From contig NHNK02000006.1 in assembly GCA_002173415.2 (NCBI GenBank), positions 115,442-179,441 on the forward strand: 64,000 nt of DNA. Reading direction: 5' to 3'. A program made the position numbers and the translations under genes. The DNA comes from Marinomonas agarivorans. Lineage in GTDB: Bacteria > Pseudomonadota > Gammaproteobacteria > Pseudomonadales > Marinomonadaceae. Below are positions 1 through 8,512 of this stretch, one piece after another. A model generated the notes under the pieces. That model searched no databases. It was not told the DNA's origin and saw only the letters and a list, made by a program, of their open reading frames with translations. Every line of letters begins with the position of its first letter. Within the stretch, counting starts at the first letter, position 1.

Positions 1-686
1 GAGTCATCGGCAGGTGAGGCAACAACGACTGAACGCTCAAGACCTTCGGTGCCTAATATTTGCTCGATAAACTCTTTTACTTCTCGACCACGCTCACCAA
101 TAAGGCCAACTATGGTAATATCAGCTTCTGTAAATCGTGTCATCATACCAAGCAAGATACTCTTACCAACGCCACTTCCGGCAAACAATCCTAAACGCTG
201 CCCTTTTCCAACAGAAAGTAAGCTGTTTATCGCCTTGATACCAACATCAAGGGTTTCAGTAATAGGCTGTCTTTTAAGCGGGTTAATCAAACCGCCCTGT
301 AACCCAATTGTATCTTTGGTTTTAATTGGACCTTTACCATCAAGAGGCTTACCTAGTCCGTTTACAACACGCCCCAGTAATTCAGGCCCAACTGGCATCA
401 TTCCGTCGCCAGTGAGAGGCTTTACTCTCGCTCCTGGGGAAATGCCATCAATGGTTTCGGTTGGCATTAGGTAGGTTAAATTATCGGTAAACCCAACCAC
501 CTCAGATTCAATCCATTTGCCTTCTTTAACATACACAGAGCAACGATCGCCTAATGCTACATGGCAACCAACCGCTTCCATTGTCAAACCGACAATACGC
601 GTTACTTTCCCTTCCATTACAGGAAATACAGGGGATTCAGAAATAGAATTGAGCTTACTAATACGTGAGACTAACTCAGACGTCAT
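1..686 (-). CDS. fliI: Flagellum-specific ATPase FliI (partial, C terminus outside window)
   Basis: FliI is the ATPase of the flagellar type III export apparatus, acting at the cytoplasmic face of the basal body with FliH and FliJ. The minus frame is open from an ATG at 686 to the window edge, giving about 228 residues. It holds the beta-barrel N-terminal domain, a Walker A stretch AGSGVGKS at residues 169-176 and the following GERGREVKEF segment (about 197-206), both typical of the F1/FliI family. The start overlaps the end of fliH by 11 bases, as is usual for translationally coupled flagellar genes. The catalytic Walker B region and C-terminal helical domain lie beyond base 1. Confidence 0.95.
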   Translation of the reverse strand, partial: MTSELVSRISKLNSISESPVFPVMEGKVTRIVGLTMEAVGCHVALGDRCSVYVKEGKWIESEVVGFTDNLTYLMPTETIDGISPGARVKPLTGDGMMPVGPELLGRVVNGLGKPLDGKGPIKTKDTIGLQGGLINPLKRQPITETLDVGIKAINSLLSVGKGQRLGLFAGSGVGKSILLGMMTRFTEADITIVGLIGERGREVKEFIEQILGTEGLERSVVVASPADD

Positions 687-1497
687 TAGAGTCGCTCTCA
701 GATTGAGGATGTATAGATTGCAGATCCGCTAATATTGTACTGATTCTATGCTCAATACTAGCATCCAAATAGGCGCCTTTTGTATCAAGTAAAAAACCAC
801 CAACCGCAATAGATTCATCCTTTTCTATCTTGATACCTACTCGATCAAATACGGTAAAGGTTGCAATTAAATCAGCCATATCTGGATGCACAGTAATACG
901 CACAGGATGTTCAAGCTCTTCTAACTGACGGAACAAGTAGTTTATTTGCGAGGAGAGAGTATCAGCGGCCGATTCATTTAGTTGAGTATAGGTAATATTC
1001 TCAACCAAGCGAGACACAGTCTGGTAAATGATTTTTTCAACTTGATCTTTACATGCCAATAAAGGCGACTCTAGTTCGAGCCTAAGTTTTTCAAGCATTT
1101 CTTCTACGACAAGAAGCTTCTCATGAGCCTCTTGAATACCCTGTTCAGTGCCTTTTTCTAGGCCTTCCACTGTGCCTTTTTCGGTTCCTTCGGCAATACC
1201 TTTTGCTAGACCTTCTTCGTAGCCTTTCTCTAAACCAGCTTGATAACCTTCATCTAAGCCTTGTACATAGCCCTCATCATATGCAGCGGCACTGATTTCT
1301 TCGAGTTGCAATGCTGTCAGTGGTTCATAAACGAGTGCACTTTCATCAACTTCTTCATGGACAATGGTTGCGTCTTTACGCAATAGAATTGAAGGGCCAG
1401 AGTCTTTGCGTGGTGTTGGATTCTTTAGGTGCGGTAACTCCCAGCGTTCGTAGGCCGTCAGTTTGTTTTCACTGTTATTTGAAGTGTCTTCTGACAT
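676..1497 (-). CDS. fliH: Flagellar assembly protein FliH
   Basis: FliH is the stator-like negative regulator of FliI that docks it to the export gate and to the C-ring. The 273-residue product has a charged N terminus, then glycine at exactly every fourth position from residue 76 to 120 (twelve glycines, eleven GxxxG steps), and a C-terminal domain with coiled-coil character that resembles V/F-type ATPase stator subunits. Glycine-rich GxxxG helices are a known FliH hallmark; this run is long and uninterrupted. The gene starts 6 bases after fliG ends and its stop overlaps the fliI start, so the three are co-transcribed and probably translationally coupled. Confidence 0.93.
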   Translation of the reverse strand: MSEDTSNNSENKLTAYERWELPHLKNPTPRKDSGPSILLRKDATIVHEEVDESALVYEPLTALQLEEISAAAYDEGYVQGLDEGYQAGLEKGYEEGLAKGIAEGTEKGTVEGLEKGTEQGIQEAHEKLLVVEEMLEKLRLELESPLLACKDQVEKIIYQTVSRLVENITYTQLNESAADTLSSQINYLFRQLEELEHPVRITVHPDMADLIATFTVFDRVGIKIEKDESIAVGGFLLDTKGAYLDASIEHRISTILADLQSIHPQSESDSNDV

Positions 1498-1503
1498 TAT
1501 GAA

Positions 1504-2517
1504 TTAAACCATTTGATCGCCACTACCACCTAAGACAATTTCTCCATCATCGGCCAACCTTCTGGCAATCGATAAAATTTCTTTCTGGGCAACTTCAACT
1601 TCACTAACACGCACTGGACCTTTTGCTTCTAAATCATCCTTCAGCATATCCGCAGCCCGTGTCGACATGTTTTTATAGATTTTTTCTTGCATATCAGGGT
1701 CCGCACCTTTTAGCGCAAGAATTAAGGTTTCTGCTTCGACTTCACGCAAAATGGTCTGTATTCCTCGATCATCAACATCAATAAGGTTATCAAAGACGAA
1801 CATAAGATCTTGGATAGTGTTAGCAAGATCTTCATCAACCTCACGAATTGACTCCATCAAGTCCGCTTCAACGGAACTGTCGATAAAGTTCATGATATTC
1901 GCTGCGGTACGAACACCACCAATAGTTGTAGATTGTGTAGACTGATTGCCAGAGAACTGCCTTTCCAATATATCATTCAACTCTTGTAAGGCTGCGGGTT
2001 GAACTGTTTCAAGCGCTGACACACGTAAAACAATATCCAAGCGAACCCTTTCATCAAAATTGGCTAAAATACCAGCGGCCTGATCCGAATCCAAATAGGA
2101 AATAACAATCGCTTGAATCTGAGGGTGCTCATAACGAATCACATCCGCTACAGCACGAGGTTCCATCCACTTCAAGGTATCAAGACCTGTTGTATTACCA
2201 CCAAGAAGAATACGATCAATTAAACTACTGGCTTTTTCATCACCCAGTGCTTCTTGTAACATGTTGCGAATATAGCCGTCCGCGCCCAAACCAAGGCCGG
2301 TTTGATCTCCAACTAAAATAAGAAAATCATCCAGCACTTTTTCAACTTGATGACGCTGCACATTGGCCAACTGCGTCATCGCTTGACCAATACGCTGAAC
2401 CTCTTTCGGACCCATATGCTTCAAAATTTGTGCGGCATCAGATTCACCAAGCGACATCAATAAAACTGCTGCTTTCTGTAAGGAGTTTAAACCGGAATCT
2501 TGTTCTGTATCGCTCAT
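1504..2517 (-). CDS. fliG: Flagellar motor switch protein FliG
   Basis: FliG forms the upper part of the flagellar C-ring; its C-terminal domain contacts the stator and its N-terminal domain binds FliF. The 337-residue length is that of the family. Visible family features are the N-terminal LQKAAVLLMSLGE stretch near residues 13-25, the middle-domain EHPQ motif (about residue 129) and the charged C-terminal helix region (DDRGIQTILREVE) that interacts with the motor. The start codon directly abuts the fliF stop codon (TAA followed by ATG), so translation is probably coupled to fliF. Confidence 0.96.
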   Translation of the reverse strand: MSDTEQDSGLNSLQKAAVLLMSLGESDAAQILKHMGPKEVQRIGQAMTQLANVQRHQVEKVLDDFLILVGDQTGLGLGADGYIRNMLQEALGDEKASSLIDRILLGGNTTGLDTLKWMEPRAVADVIRYEHPQIQAIVISYLDSDQAAGILANFDERVRLDIVLRVSALETVQPAALQELNDILERQFSGNQSTQSTTIGGVRTAANIMNFIDSSVEADLMESIREVDEDLANTIQDLMFVFDNLIDVDDRGIQTILREVEAETLILALKGADPDMQEKIYKNMSTRAADMLKDDLEAKGPVRVSEVEVAQKEILSIARRLADDGEIVLGGSGDQMV

Positions 2518-4185
2518 TTAGTTTTCCATTACCCATTGTTTCACTACTTGGGCCACTCGTTCAGGCTCCTCAGCAATCAAGCCTCTAATTGCATTCAATT
2601 GACGCTCCATTTTCTCTGGCGAACCAGGGACCATGATATCCTCTGTGCTGACTAAAGATACTTGATCGTCAGATATTTCATCGGTTTCGTCCGCATAAAT
2701 AGAGGCTTCAGCATCTTCTGCAAACGCAATTTTGTTTTGTTCGCCAAGACTCTTCAAAATTGGCCTTACAACAACTAATAATAGGATGAGTACAAAGAGA
2801 CCAACAAACAGGGGTTGAATCAAATCAAGGAACCATTCTTGCCGATAAAATGGCAACTCTTCAATTTCAGGTGGAGGCTCAGGTAAAGCAAATGGCGAAT
2901 TGATAACGCTGACACTATCACCTCTACTTGGGTTATAACCCACCGCATCTCTTACCAACAACGTGAGACGCCTTAGTTCATCATCGCTCCAAGGTGTTCG
3001 AACGACATTTGATGTTTCTGGATCCACTGTTGCCAAATCATCAACCACGACAGCAACAGAAAGACGACGAATGGTGCCTTGCTGACGTCTGGTATAACTA
3101 ATACTGCGATCCAACTCAAAATTTCGAGTGGTTTCTTGACGTGACTCGCCAACATTATTGCCACCACCACCGATAGCAGCACCATTTACATCTGCAACCT
3201 CTGGCGCGGTGATTGCCCCAGGAGGTTGATTTGTCAGAGATCCAGGAATGCCTGAGTTAGCAGCAGAATTCCTATTTTCATTAAGTGTTTGTTCACTCCG
3301 CAGTGCCAAGAGGTCTGGGTTATACTGCTCATCAGTTTGCTCTACTGCCGTAAAATCCACATCTGCAGATACTTGCGCTTTAAAACGCTCTTCACCAATA
3401 ACAGGAGAAAGTATGTTATTCACTCGGCTTAATAAGACACTTTCCACTTTTCGCGTGTAGTCAAACTGTTTTCCAGCTACAGAAAGTTCAGAATCTGTAT
3501 CTTTCTCGCTTAATAGAGTTCCACGTTGATCAACGATCGTCACATCCTTGGGGTCCATTTGGGAAATACTAGATGAAACCAAATTCAAGATAGCGTCCAC
3601 CTGACTTTTATCTAAACGTCTACCTGGATACATCTCAAGAAATACGGAAGCAGAAGGTTTGCGCGTGTCACGAACAAAGACAGACTCTTTAGGAATGGCA
3701 AGATGAACTCGGGCGGATTTTATGCTTTGTAGACTGGAAATCGTGCGGCTTAGTTCTCCTTCTAAACCTCTTTTATAGCGAGTATTTTCTGCAAACTGAG
3801 AAGAACCAAGACCTTGATCCTGATCCATAATCTCCATACCCACTATGGTATCGTTTACAATCCCAGACCCAGCAAGTTTGAGTCTGGCTTGATGGTAAAA
3901 CTCTGATTCAACTAACAGAGCGCCAGTTTGTTCATCTAACTTGAATGGAATGTTGTTTATGCTAAGAACTTCGACTATTTGGTCGGCATTATAATCCGTT
4001 ATGCTGCTTAAAACGGGCTTATATTCAGGTCCATCACTCCATAGAATGGCGGACAAACCAATTGCGATAGAGGCTGCGAGGCCTACCATCAAAGCAACTT
4101 GTCTGATAACGGTTAGTTTATTAAAGCCTGTCAACAATTCGACATAGAGCTTTTGATCTGATTGAGGTGCTGAAATATTATCCAT
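2518..4185 (-). CDS. fliF: Flagellar MS-ring protein FliF
   Basis: FliF polymerises in the inner membrane to form the MS ring on which the basal body and export gate are built. The 555-residue protein has an N-terminal membrane segment at about residues 28-48, two periplasmic ring-building modules, a low-complexity glycine/asparagine-rich loop around residues 300-345, and a second membrane segment near residues 450-475. The cytoplasmic tail (QLNAIRGLIAEEPERVAQVVKQWV) is the FliG-binding region. Length and topology match the family. It sits between fliE and fliG in the standard order. Confidence 0.96.
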   Translation of the reverse strand: MDNISAPQSDQKLYVELLTGFNKLTVIRQVALMVGLAASIAIGLSAILWSDGPEYKPVLSSITDYNADQIVEVLSINNIPFKLDEQTGALLVESEFYHQARLKLAGSGIVNDTIVGMEIMDQDQGLGSSQFAENTRYKRGLEGELSRTISSLQSIKSARVHLAIPKESVFVRDTRKPSASVFLEMYPGRRLDKSQVDAILNLVSSSISQMDPKDVTIVDQRGTLLSEKDTDSELSVAGKQFDYTRKVESVLLSRVNNILSPVIGEERFKAQVSADVDFTAVEQTDEQYNPDLLALRSEQTLNENRNSAANSGIPGSLTNQPPGAITAPEVADVNGAAIGGGGNNVGESRQETTRNFELDRSISYTRRQQGTIRRLSVAVVVDDLATVDPETSNVVRTPWSDDELRRLTLLVRDAVGYNPSRGDSVSVINSPFALPEPPPEIEELPFYRQEWFLDLIQPLFVGLFVLILLLVVVRPILKSLGEQNKIAFAEDAEASIYADETDEISDDQVSLVSTEDIMVPGSPEKMERQLNAIRGLIAEEPERVAQVVKQWVMEN

Positions 4186-4217
4186 CTAGTATTGCCAAAT
4201 AGAGTTAGACATCATAT

Positions 4218-4580
4218 TTAAATTGGCATATTCATGATCTTTTCATATGCATCAACGAGCTTGTTTCTTACTTGCGTCATGGCTTCAAAAGAAACACTGG
4301 ATTTCTGCAACCCAATCATAACTTGAGGCAAATCAACATTTTCATCACCACGTTCATAGGCTTTAGCTAATTGTGATGCATCTTGTTGTAGAGAGTTAAC
4401 ATTATCAACAGCATCTTTCAGCATGGCAGCAAAATCTGCTCTTTCTATCGTTGGATCGGCTTGCTGTAGACCGTTAACACTTTTAAGATCTGGCGCAGAG
4501 TCACCCGCATTTTGTATTTGGGACTGCATACTCCGCATTTGCGACAACACTTGATTTATGTCCGGTCTATTGTTGACCAT
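4218..4580 (-). CDS. fliE: Flagellar hook-basal body protein FliE
   Basis: FliE is the periplasmic adaptor joining the MS ring to the proximal rod. The 120-residue product ends in the conserved segment KSSVSFEAMTQVRNKLVDAY followed by EKIMNMPI, which is typical of FliE. I chose the ATG at 4580 rather than a GTG nine bases upstream, because an AGGTGG ribosome site lies about 5-7 bases before the ATG and overlaps the alternative. The 66 bases between fleR and this start may hold a FleR-dependent promoter, but I could not find a convincing sigma-54 -24/-12 pair by eye. Confidence 0.93.
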   Translation of the reverse strand: MVNNRPDINQVLSQMRSMQSQIQNAGDSAPDLKSVNGLQQADPTIERADFAAMLKDAVDNVNSLQQDASQLAKAYERGDENVDLPQVMIGLQKSSVSFEAMTQVRNKLVDAYEKIMNMPI

Positions 4581-4646
4581 CGAAACCACCTAAGAAAATA
4601 TCAACAAGTAAAGTTTAACATAAAGCTATTAAAACATGACATAAAA

Positions 4647-5990
4647 TCAATCGACCTCTAATCCGCATTCGCGCATTTTCGCGATTTTATACCTCAATGT
4701 TCTTGGGCTAATGCCCAGTTTTTCAGCTACTTCTTTGCGCTTACCATTAGCATCAATAAGGGCTTGCGCAATGATTCTAAATTCATGCTGCTGCACGCCT
4801 TGCCCTAAAATTGAAGCGGCGTTCTCCGCATCAGTTTCCTCTTTTTTATCCGTTCTCGCCGACATCATGTCAAAAGCAATGTGTTGCTCATCGATGACTC
4901 CATTAGGGCTAAGTATCAATGCCCTCTGGATAACATTTTCTAACTCCCTAATATTGCCAGGCCAAGAATGTGACTCTAAACGACTTTGAGCTTCAAGTGT
5001 TAACGAGCTGTTCGGAATCCGCATTTTGACAGCGTATTTCGCTAATAGACTATTCGCTATTGGCAAAATATCACCCTTGCGCTCTCTTATCGGCAACCAT
5101 CTTAATGGGAAAACATTCAGGCGATAGTATAAATCTTCTCGAAAACCACCACTACTAACATAGTCAGCTAAATCTCTGTTTGTTGTGGCAATAATTCGCA
5201 CATTCAGAGGGATTGGTTTTTTCCCCCCTAGTCTTTCCACTTCTTGCTCTTGCAGTACCCGCAATAATTTAGCCTGCAAGCCGACATCCATTTCTGAAAT
5301 CTCGTCTAATAACAGCGTACCGCCATTCGCTTGCTCAAACTTACCTGCCTGAGATGAAACAGCCCCTGTATACGCACCTTTTTCGTACCCGAATAAAATT
5401 GCCTCTAACATATTCTCCGGTATAGCTGCGCAGTTTATGGCAACAAAAGGTTGCTTATTTCTTTCTGAATGCTGGTGAATAAAGTTCGCCAAAACTTCTT
5501 TACCTGTACCACTTTCACCACTAATTAACACTGTAGAGTCAGTCACCGCAACACGTTTAGCAAGATTCAACAACTCAAGGCTTGCCTGATCTTTCACTAC
5601 AGGTTGTTCATCTTGGTTTGCTGTTGAAGTGCGAGCATGTTTCGCAATCACCTCAAGCAGTTCTTCGGCCTGAAAAGGTTTGAGTAAATAATCGACAGCG
5701 CCTTCTCTCATTGCTTCAACTGCATGAGCAATATCACCGAAGGCCGTCATCAACATCACAGGTAAATCTGGGAACTTATCAACAACATGGCTCAGCAATC
5801 CATAACCATCCATGCCGGGTAGATTCACATCTGATACAACCATATCAAATGTATTTCTTTGCAGTGCAACCAGAGCATCTTCAGCAGAGTAAACCAAGTG
5901 ACATTGATAGTTTGCTAATGTCAGAGTGTCATCTAACGCTTCTGCCAGCTCTTGATCATCTTCTACTATTAGTAAACTAACCTCAGACAT
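4647..5990 (-). CDS. fleR: Sigma-54-dependent flagellar response regulator FleR/FlrC
   Basis: This is the response regulator that activates class III flagellar genes with sigma-54. Domains in order are a receiver domain with phospho-acceptor Asp54 (residues 1-120), an AAA+ domain with Walker A GESGTGKE at 158-165, the sigma-54 contact loop GAYTGA at 205-210 and Walker B GGTLLLDE at 223-230, then a Fis-type helix-turn-helix at about 405-445. The contact loop has Tyr where many activators have Phe (GAFTGA), a substitution I recall from FlrC proteins. Its Shine-Dalgarno AAGAGG is formed by the last two codons of fleS, so the two are tightly coupled. Confidence 0.95.
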   Translation of the reverse strand: MSEVSLLIVEDDQELAEALDDTLTLANYQCHLVYSAEDALVALQRNTFDMVVSDVNLPGMDGYGLLSHVVDKFPDLPVMLMTAFGDIAHAVEAMREGAVDYLLKPFQAEELLEVIAKHARTSTANQDEQPVVKDQASLELLNLAKRVAVTDSTVLISGESGTGKEVLANFIHQHSERNKQPFVAINCAAIPENMLEAILFGYEKGAYTGAVSSQAGKFEQANGGTLLLDEISEMDVGLQAKLLRVLQEQEVERLGGKKPIPLNVRIIATTNRDLADYVSSGGFREDLYYRLNVFPLRWLPIRERKGDILPIANSLLAKYAVKMRIPNSSLTLEAQSRLESHSWPGNIRELENVIQRALILSPNGVIDEQHIAFDMMSARTDKKEETDAENAASILGQGVQQHEFRIIAQALIDANGKRKEVAEKLGISPRTLRYKIAKMRECGLEVD

Positions 5991-5991
5991 A

Positions 5992-7143
5992 TTACCTCTT
6001 AATTACCGGTATCAAGACACTTGCTCGAGTACCATAATTTTCTACGCTATTTAATTCCAGCAATCCATGATGTGCTCTAGCAACCGCTTTCACAACCATC
6101 AACCCTAAACCAGTACCATGTTGTTTTGTGGTGACAAAGCCTTCTTGGACCTTTGACAAGTCCTCTGCTGTCATACCATAACCATAATCTATGAAGGTTA
6201 TATTAAGAACGTCATTGAGAATCGACACTTCTAATATAATTTTTGGCTTATCTTTCTGCGCTTCTATACCATTATTTAGCAAATTTAATAATGCACCGAT
6301 TAACGTATCTTTATTGCAGTGAAGTAACGCATCATTCGTGATGGTGATTTCACTTTCAAACACAACCTTTTTTTGCTCACATATCTCTTGTGCAATGGTA
6401 GTTAGCTCTGCACAAAACTCTCGGCAAGATATTTTGTGCTCTAAGCGTATATCACTACGGGAGAAAATAAGCATATCCCGTATTTGTCTTTCTATATTTT
6501 CGAGACGCCCCATTAATTTACCAGCAAATTTTTGTCTCATTACTGGGGCTAATTCCTGATTTTGTAAGTGGCCAGCATACAAGGTTGCACTGGTTAATGG
6601 GGTACGAATTTGGTGAGCTAAAGCCGATACCATTTTCCCCATTGTCGACAACCGTTCATGATGCGATAACTGCTGTTGCAACTTGTGTGTTTCTGTCAAA
6701 TCCACCAGAATGATTAATTGACCTGGCGCACTTCCAAGCGAGGAAGTTTCTACCCTAACGCGACGCCCAGAAACCATGGTTACTTCGTGTCCATCATCTT
6801 TTTGTGGTGCAAAGCTTTGAGGAACAATTTCTCCCCAACTATGGCCAACTAACTCAACACTAAACAACCTAGTTGCTGATTCATTTGCCATGACGACGAT
6901 TCCATTCGAATTCAGCATTAAAACGCCTACGGGCATAGATTGAAAAAGCTGCTGAAATTGAGCTAACAATAGTTCATTTTTCTTAATTTCTTCTTGTTTA
7001 TCCTGTTCCGCTTGCGCAAGTTTATCAGCAAGATCTGCTGCTTGCCTTTGCAATTCTTGATAGGACTCTGTTAAAACTTGTGATGTTTGAGAAAACTCTT
7101 CAAACGCTTGTTTCAGCGATTGAATTTCTTCATCTTTTGTCAC
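5992..7143 (-). CDS. fleS: Flagellar sensor histidine kinase FleS/FlrB
   Basis: FleS is the cytosolic histidine kinase that phosphorylates FleR. The 383 residues comprise an N-terminal coiled coil (about 1-60), a PAS domain (about 62-150), a HisKA domain with His177 in the motif ALAHQIRTPL, and a C-terminal HATPase whose G2 box is HGTGLGLMVV near residue 340. There is no membrane segment, consistent with a soluble kinase. The GTG start shares one base with the stop codon of the upstream fleQ-like gene, and a GGAG ribosome site lies five bases before it. Confidence 0.94.
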   Translation of the reverse strand: MTKDEEIQSLKQAFEEFSQTSQVLTESYQELQRQAADLADKLAQAEQDKQEEIKKNELLLAQFQQLFQSMPVGVLMLNSNGIVVMANESATRLFSVELVGHSWGEIVPQSFAPQKDDGHEVTMVSGRRVRVETSSLGSAPGQLIILVDLTETHKLQQQLSHHERLSTMGKMVSALAHQIRTPLTSATLYAGHLQNQELAPVMRQKFAGKLMGRLENIERQIRDMLIFSRSDIRLEHKISCREFCAELTTIAQEICEQKKVVFESEITITNDALLHCNKDTLIGALLNLLNNGIEAQKDKPKIILEVSILNDVLNITFIDYGYGMTAEDLSKVQEGFVTTKQHGTGLGLMVVKAVARAHHGLLELNSVENYGTRASVLIPVIKR

Positions 7144-7613
7144 TAAAACTCCGATTTATCAATTTTATAACGCCGCATTTTTTCTATTAGAGTCGTCCTT
7201 TGAATTTGTAAACTCATTGCCGCCTTAGATACAACACCTTTCGAAGAAAGTAATGCTTGCCTGATTAAGAGCGACTCTAAATGGCGTACATGTAAATTTA
7301 AATCTAGCTCATAAAGCCTTGGTAATTTACGAGTTTTACTGATTTTTTTGATAATGGGCAACAAGGTTTTTTGGTTCCAAGGAGTTGGGCAATGCCACAC
7401 AGCCTCTGAACCAAATAACTTAACGCTTTCTGTTAAAACAATAACGGGGACACTATAGTCCAACTGTAGCTGGTCGATATCACTGCCAACAACAATAAAA
7501 GATGGTATATCAGTAGAAAAGTCAGGACTTTCAATTTCGATGTCTAAATATCCTAAAATGGCGCTGACATGAGCATGTTCTGTTGCGTTTAAGCCGCAAT
7601 ACCAACATTTCAT
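7143..7613 (-). CDS. FleQ-like regulator lacking the AAA+ domain
   Basis: The 156-residue product looks like FleQ with its centre removed. Residues 1-95 resemble the receiver-like N-terminal FleQ domain, and residues 112-152 are a Fis-type helix-turn-helix ending in RTTLIEKMRRYKI, which closely resembles the FleQ C terminus as I remember it (RTTLVEKMRKYG). The roughly 300-residue AAA+ domain that contacts sigma-54, hydrolyses ATP and binds c-di-GMP and FleN is absent. The frame is intact, has an AGAGGTGG ribosome site, and its stop overlaps the fleS start, so it is a real gene in the canonical fleQ position, not a frameshift remnant. It cannot be a classical sigma-54 activator. A role as DNA-binding repressor or partner of a full-length FleQ elsewhere is inference. 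Confidence 0.8.
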   Translation of the reverse strand: MKCWYCGLNATEHAHVSAILGYLDIEIESPDFSTDIPSFIVVGSDIDQLQLDYSVPVIVLTESVKLFGSEAVWHCPTPWNQKTLLPIIKKISKTRKLPRLYELDLNLHVRHLESLLIRQALLSSKGVVSKAAMSLQIQRTTLIEKMRRYKIDKSEF

Positions 7614-7733
7614 TTTTCCACCTCTGCGTTATACCCATTTCTCATTATCATAGAAAAAAAACTGAATTGGCAGAGACTTCTGCAACAATATCGTAAACTT
7701 AGGTAACCAAAATTGAATTTACAGCAAATTACA

Positions 7734-8420
7734 TCAGTTATCACCTAACAATTTTGCCAAAATAACATCAAACTCACTTGCATTATGTTCATCAGAATAA
7801 GACAGTTCACCTAAAAATGGTGCGGGCATTCCACGAATTAAGGTTTGAATATTTTCTTCGTAACATAGCATTTTATCTTTGCCATTTGCGATCCACCCCA
7901 CTAACGGCAAGCCATCTCGTAAAATACTTTCAGCAGTTAGCATGGCATGGTTTATACAACCTAACTTCATATTCACCACTAAAATCACGGGTAAAGAGAG
8001 TGAAAGTGCTAGGTCAGACATCATTTCTCGATCATTAAGAGGCACTCGCCAACCACCTGCACCCTCTACAACTGCTAAGTCGTGCGGCGTTATTAATGCA
8101 CCTTTCACATAACCTGTTAGTTGTGCAACTCGTATTATTTTATTTTCTTGCTTCGCGGCGATATGGGGAGAAACAGGAGCTCGTAACACAACAGGATTAA
8201 CTTGCTCATACGGTAACAATGTATTGGAGGATGCCATTAATGCTAGAGCGTCATCATTGCGTAAGACGCCGTTCTCATAATCTGCGCCAGCTGCAACAGG
8301 CTTTAAGCCAATACTTTTTAGTTGTCGACGCACGCCTGCGGCAAGTAAACCAGAAGAAAAGTAGGTTTTACCTGCATCTGTGTCGGTTCCGGTAATGAAG
8401 TATTGTTTTTTTCTGGTCAT
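7734..8420 (-). CDS. bioD: Dethiobiotin synthetase BioD
   Basis: BioD makes dethiobiotin from 7,8-diaminopelargonate, CO2 and ATP, the penultimate step of biotin synthesis. The 228-residue protein begins with the P-loop TGTDTDAGKTY at residues 10-20 and contains the conserved VEGAGGWRVPL segment near residue 115. It is the last gene of the bioB-F-H-C-D operon; 78 bases with a degenerate repeat separate it from bioC. An AAGAGA ribosome site precedes the ATG. No clear hairpin terminator follows before the fleQ-like gene. Confidence 0.95.
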   Translation of the reverse strand: MTRKKQYFITGTDTDAGKTYFSSGLLAAGVRRQLKSIGLKPVAAGADYENGVLRNDDALALMASSNTLLPYEQVNPVVLRAPVSPHIAAKQENKIIRVAQLTGYVKGALITPHDLAVVEGAGGWRVPLNDREMMSDLALSLSLPVILVVNMKLGCINHAMLTAESILRDGLPLVGWIANGKDKMLCYEENIQTLIRGMPAPFLGELSYSDEHNASEFDVILAKLLGDN

Positions 8421-8449
8421 ATTTGTCTCTTCAAATAACTATGATTTTC

Positions 8450-8512
8450 AGCAGTACGGTGTTTTTGATGCCATGCGTTAAGATCTATGTTTTTAGTACT
8501 ACGGTTTTTGCA
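8450..8512. repeat. Imperfect direct repeat over the bioC stop codon
   Basis: The last codons and stop of bioC (8495-8512, on plus reading agtactacggtttttgca) recur imperfectly at 8450-8468 (agcagtacggtgtttttga) in the bioC-bioD spacer, about 45 bases apart. The copies differ by small insertions and substitutions. This is one of several such duplications at gene ends in this window. Confidence 0.5.

Noticed and set aside
49-474. Plus-strand open frame of 141 codons at the left edge
   Set aside because: It is antisense to fliI, whose minus frame encodes the recognisable ATPase with a Walker A motif.
4581-4646. Sigma-54 promoter upstream of fliE
   Set aside because: Expected for a FleR-controlled gene, but no TGGCAC-N5-TTGC-like pair with acceptable spacing was found by eye.
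7143-7733. The short FleQ-like gene as a frameshifted or truncated pseudogene
   Set aside because: Both terminal domains are in one uninterrupted frame, the ribosome site is good, and the 120 bases upstream to bioD contain no AAA+ remnants.
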